From assembly GCA_900542565.1 (NCBI GenBank), contig UQOC01000076.1, positions 1-8,226 of the forward strand: a DNA stretch of 8,226 nucleotides, given 5' to 3'. This DNA is from an uncultured Eubacteriales bacterium (GTDB taxonomy: Bacteria > Bacillota > Clostridia > Peptostreptococcales > Anaerovoracaceae). Positions 7,155-8,226 of this stretch are shown in pieces; the first letter of the stretch is position 1, and each line of letters opens with the position of its first letter. A program made the position numbers and the translations under genes. A model generated the notes under the pieces. That model did not search any database, was not told the DNA's origin, and saw only the letters and a program-made list of their open reading frames with translations.

Positions 7155-7401
7155 ATTTTCCGGAGTATCTCTTCAGCAGGCCTTCAAAAGCGGCACCGTG
7201 TCTTTAGAGTTCACATGCCGATTCCGGCAGAACTGATGTGAAAAGACCTTGTGGTGTATCATGTGGACGATGGCGGAAACAGAACAGAAATACATACTTG
7301 TAGCTGATGATCATGGCGATAAGTGCTGTAACATTTATAATTGTATGGATAAGACAGGGGTTAAAAAAATAGATAGCGCCATGTGAGAAAAAAGGGCTCA
7401 A
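7153..7401 (-). pseudogene. Possible decayed gene 3' end (low confidence)
   Basis: The minus-strand frame is open from 7401 (TTG) to 7153 except for one TAA at 7204-7206. After that stop the same frame reads RHGAAFEGLLKRYSGK and ends at TAA 7153-7155, close before a hairpin terminator, which looks like a natural gene end. The upstream part is hydrophobic (NVTALIAMIISYKYVFLF, about residues 23-40 of the frame) and has no ribosome site. On the other strand a 41-codon ORF (7261-7386) occupies the same DNA with no Shine-Dalgarno. I recognise neither; both may be chance. Confidence 0.25.
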
Positions 7402-7421
7402 GATATTTCTTTGGCCCTTTT
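7390..7421. terminator. Bidirectional terminator-like hairpin
   Basis: 8-bp stem AAAAGGGC (7390-7397) / GCCCTTTT (7414-7421), with an inner AAGA/TCTT pairing in the loop. T runs flank both sides (six T on the minus strand). It insulates the small-ORF locus that begins at about 7440. Confidence 0.65.
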
Positions 7422-7459
7422 AAAATAATAAAATCCAGGTAGCTTTTTAGACTGAAAGA

Positions 7460-7468
7460 TGATATAAT
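7460..7468 (+). promoter_or_regulatory. Extended -10 promoter of the 19-codon ORF
   Basis: TGA-TATAAT: perfect -10 at 7463-7468 with the extended TGn element at 7460-7462. No convincing -35 at 16-18 bp. Transcription would start near 7475, about 77 bases before the small ORF. Confidence 0.6.
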
Positions 7469-7475
7469 ACAACTA

Positions 7476-7508
7476 TCAAGAGGACAAGCTAACGAAAGCG
7501 GTTAACCT
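7476..7508 (+). repeat. Inverted repeat, left arm (predicted 5' end of plus transcript)
   Basis: TCAAGAGGA, then 14 less conserved bases, then CGGTTAACCT. Matches the reverse complement of 7656-7687 with identical outer 9 and inner 10 bases. The arms begin at the predicted start sites of the two convergent transcripts. Confidence 0.8.
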
Positions 7509-7551
7509 TCCAAAATTCAAAAGGTATTTTGGATGAAGGAAGGTGGTAAAA

Positions 7552-7611
7552 ATGGTAAGGATTACTATTACCTTTAAGAAAATCCGTATCACTATTTACA
7601 TAAAAAAATAA
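7552..7611 (+). CDS. 19-residue peptide, candidate type I toxin-like small ORF
   Basis: Encodes MVRITITFKKIRITIYIKK. Unrecognised family. Hydrophobic and polar residues alternate (I-T-I-T-F, then I-R-I-T-I-Y-I) around a central KK, giving two short amphipathic basic beta strands and net charge about +7. That differs from the single transmembrane helix of most type I toxins. Support for translation: AGGTGG at 7541-7546, five bases before ATG 7552, and the TAA lies exactly in the stem of a strong terminator, so ORF and terminator are one compact unit. A promoter lies upstream and an antisense promoter downstream. The upstream leader can fold over part of the ribosome site. Could instead be a leader peptide or not translated at all. 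Confidence 0.5.
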   Translation: MVRITITFKKIRITIYIKK

Positions 7612-7645
7612 CCGCTCTCTGCTTGCAACCGAAGCGGTTATTTTT
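7604..7645. terminator. Shared bidirectional terminator of the convergent pair
   Basis: Perfect 13-bp stem, AAAAATAACCGCT (7604-7616) with AGCGGTTATTTTT (7633-7645), and a 16-base loop. T-tailed in both directions, so it ends both the small-ORF mRNA and the antisense RNA. Confidence 0.85.
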
Positions 7646-7655
7646 ATAACCAATC

Positions 7656-7687
7656 AGGTTAACCGTTTTCAACGGTTTTCCTCTTGA
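7656..7687 (-). repeat. Inverted repeat, right arm (predicted 5' end of antisense RNA)
   Basis: Read on the minus strand: TCAAGAGGA, 13 bases, CGGTTAACCT, matching the left arm at 7476-7508. The middle differs: here it forms a perfect small hairpin, in the left arm only a weak one. Confidence 0.8.
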
Positions 7688-7691
7688 CCTA

Positions 7692-7720
7692 AATATAGCA
7701 CAGTAGATCGTAAAGTTCAA
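7692..7720 (-). promoter_or_regulatory. Antisense RNA promoter
   Basis: Minus strand: -35 TTGAAC (7720-7715), exactly 17-bp spacer, -10 TATATT (7697-7692) preceded by TGTGC. The best-formed promoter in the right third of the window. Confidence 0.7.
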
Positions 7721-7723
7721 CAT

Positions 7724-7799
7724 CAAAATTAAACTTTTCCGCATAAAACCGCAAACTTTATGCGGATTTTTTTATCGCTCTCAAAATCCCGCAGGCCTT
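7724..7799. repeat. Terminator-bearing repeat, copy 2
   Basis: Second copy of the element at 7082-7154, in the same orientation and about 643 bases away. The two copies bracket the candidate toxin-antitoxin locus and the decayed sequence to its left. Confidence 0.75.
7739..7773 (+). terminator. Intrinsic terminator within repeat copy 2
   Basis: Perfect 9-bp stem CCGCATAAA (7739-7747) / TTTATGCGG (7757-7765), 9-base loop, then A and seven T (7767-7773). Confidence 0.75.
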
Positions 7800-7804
7800 G
7801 AAAT

Positions 7805-7834
7805 TTGAAGCTTTAATAAAAAAAATAATATAAT
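7805..7834 (+). promoter_or_regulatory. Predicted promoter
   Basis: -35 TTGAAG (7805-7810, 4 of 6), 18-bp spacer, perfect -10 TATAAT (7829-7834). No gene with a ribosome site follows. Confidence 0.45.
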
Positions 7835-8027
7835 GTAAAGAAAAGAAAGATGGCGGCGGGCGCATAGCATGGCAGGCACAGTCAATGCTTTGCTATATAT
7901 GGCGGAATGTAGTAGATGGGGCAATTCGCTCTCATAATGCATATAGGCACCAAATTCAGATGGCAGATATATGTGCGTTTTGCTTTATCATATATGCAAA
8001 TGCACGGAATCATTAAAATTCCAACGA
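7835..8027 (+). other. Gene-free stretch, possibly transcribed
   Basis: Lies downstream of the 7805-7834 promoter. Frames are short (best ATG-initiated: 43 codons from 7885, without Shine-Dalgarno) and none is recognised. One clear hairpin: GTGC (7973-7976) and TTTGC (7979-7983) pair with GCAAA (7996-8000) and GCAC (8002-8005). No T-tailed terminator closes it, so an untranslated RNA is possible but unproven. Confidence 0.25.
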
Positions 8028-8051
8028 TTATGTGATATAATCATCACATAA
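8028..8051 (+). promoter_or_regulatory. Palindrome over an extended -10 (operator-like)
   Basis: Perfect 9-bp arms TTATGTGAT (8028-8036) and ATCACATAA (8043-8051) around 6 bases. The perfect -10 TATAAT (8036-8041) sits in the centre with an extended TGA before it; a weak -35 TTAAAA (8013-8018) is 17 bp upstream. A dimeric repressor bound here would block the promoter. Not a CRP site: the half-site spacing is two bases too long. Confidence 0.5.
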
Positions 8052-8130
8052 AAAGTTACAAGGTCAAAAAGTGACAAGATTTGATGGCAAAGTGGTGAGC
8101 GAGAGCAAAAAGTGACAAGAAAGTTACAAT
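8050..8130 (+). repeat. Cluster of four short GTKACAA repeats
   Basis: AAAAAGTTACAAGG (8050-8063), CAAAAAGTGACAAGA (8065-8079), CAAAAAGTGACAAGA (8106-8120) and AAAGTTACAAT (8120-8130), all in the same orientation. The two middle copies are identical over 15 bases. Could be binding sites for a regulator or a multi-repeat transposon end. Confidence 0.65.
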
Positions 8131-8176
8131 CCTTTCTCATCCAATCTCCCCACCGTTCCCCCCTCACCCAAGAAAA

Positions 8177-8203
8177 AAGAGAGCCGCATACGCAGACTCT
8201 CTT
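8177..8203 (-). terminator. Intrinsic terminator of a minus-strand gene beyond the right edge
   Basis: 7-bp stem AAGAGAG (8177-8183) / CTCTCTT (8197-8203) with a small inner GC pairing. On the minus strand it is followed by a run of six T, so it most likely ends a gene lying to the right of the window and reading leftward. Confidence 0.7.
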
Positions 8204-8226
8204 ATCCTCACAATATTGAAATTCCA

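Larger units (their letters stand above)
7602..7687 (-). ncRNA. Predicted antisense RNA, about 86 nt
   Basis: A strong promoter at 7692-7720 directs minus-strand transcription from about 7687. The predicted RNA carries a 7-bp hairpin AACCGTT-GAA-AACGGTT near its 5' end, the palindrome GGTTAACC, and ends at the shared hairpin followed by seven T (7608-7602). Its 3' 44 bases are complementary to the 3' end of the 19-codon mRNA, and the palindrome could pair with the same palindrome in the mRNA leader. No ORF inside. The antitoxin role is inference from layout. Confidence 0.5.

Noticed and set aside
6951..7241. 96-codon plus-strand ORF after the MBL gene
   Set aside because: No ribosome site, basic shuffled composition, spans a terminator hairpin and is antisense to the crotonase-like remnant.
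7533..7577. Alternative 14-codon ORF starting at ATG 7533
   Set aside because: Weak ribosome site, low-complexity peptide, and the start lies in the leader stem; the 7552 ORF is better supported.
7869..7937. 22-codon ORF ending RWGNSLS, resembling the WGNSL motif of MazE/AbrB-type antitoxins
   Set aside because: Motif is at the wrong end of the peptide, the frame stops at once afterwards, no frameshift continues the domain and no ribosome site is present; probably chance.
8028..8051. CRP/FNR-type binding site (TGTGA...TCACA)
   Set aside because: Half-sites are separated by 8 bases instead of the 6 of CRP sites, and it does not fit the FNR consensus; kept only as a generic palindrome.
8071..8115. 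14-codon GTG-initiated ORF within the GTKACAA repeats
   Set aside because: No convincing Shine-Dalgarno; the repeats explain the sequence better.
7082..8130. CRISPR array from the repeated elements at the right end
   Set aside because: Repeat units differ in length and spacing, there are only two long copies, and the short motifs are not separated by regular spacers.
8148..8169. G-quadruplex on the minus strand
   Set aside because: Runs of 4, 6 and 3 G give only three separable G3 tracts, so the standard four-tract rule is not met.

Overview
The window looks like chromosomal DNA from a low- to mid-GC Gram-positive bacterium of the class Clostridia. Supporting signs are strong AGGAGG-type ribosome sites, TTGACA/TATAAT promoters, T-tailed hairpin terminators, a Bacillus-type xanthine phosphoribosyltransferase, a PepV-like M20 dipeptidase and an NhaC-type antiporter. 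Genus cannot be fixed from what is visible. The left part (pyrG and the acetyltransferase) is visibly richer in G+C than the right end.

Layout. (1) 1-1847, + strand: the 3' two thirds of CTP synthase (pyrG, start outside the window), overlapped by ATGA with a GNAT acetyltransferase. Both carry low-complexity extensions where they meet. A bidirectional terminator at 1871-1902 separates them from convergent genes. (2) 1923-4719, - strand: a two-gene operon, an M20 dipeptidase followed by an NhaC-family antiporter. Its promoter region (4756-4786) has a 21-bp dyad between -35 and -10, the layout expected for a MerR-type operator. (3) 4806-5441, - strand: a MerR-like effector-binding protein with coiled coil but no DNA-binding winged helix, probably a 5'-truncated regulator. 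(4) 5507-6963, + strand, divergent: xpt, then a metallo-beta-lactamase-fold hydrolase coupled by ATGA overlap.

(5) 6964-8226 holds no conventional gene. It contains a recognisable C-terminal scrap of an enoyl-CoA hydratase family gene, a second possible decayed gene end, and two copies of a ~75-bp terminator-bearing repeat. Between the repeats lies a compact locus (about 7440-7720) that is the most interesting part of the window. It has a 19-codon ORF with its own promoter and Shine-Dalgarno, a perfect 13-bp bidirectional terminator, and a convergent antisense promoter. The predicted 5' ends of the two transcripts are near-identical inverted repeats containing GGTTAACC. This is the architecture of a type I toxin-antitoxin pair, although the peptide is beta-like rather than the usual transmembrane helix. 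Further right are a TATAAT promoter, a 24-bp palindrome over another TATAAT, a cluster of GTKACAA repeats suggestive of a transposon end, and a minus-strand terminator belonging to a gene beyond the right edge.

How the genes work together: pyrG and xpt serve pyrimidine and purine nucleotide supply. The peptidase and antiporter form one transcription unit, plausibly peptide use coupled to ion or substrate exchange, and may once have been controlled by the neighbouring MerR-like protein. These functional links are inference from gene order.
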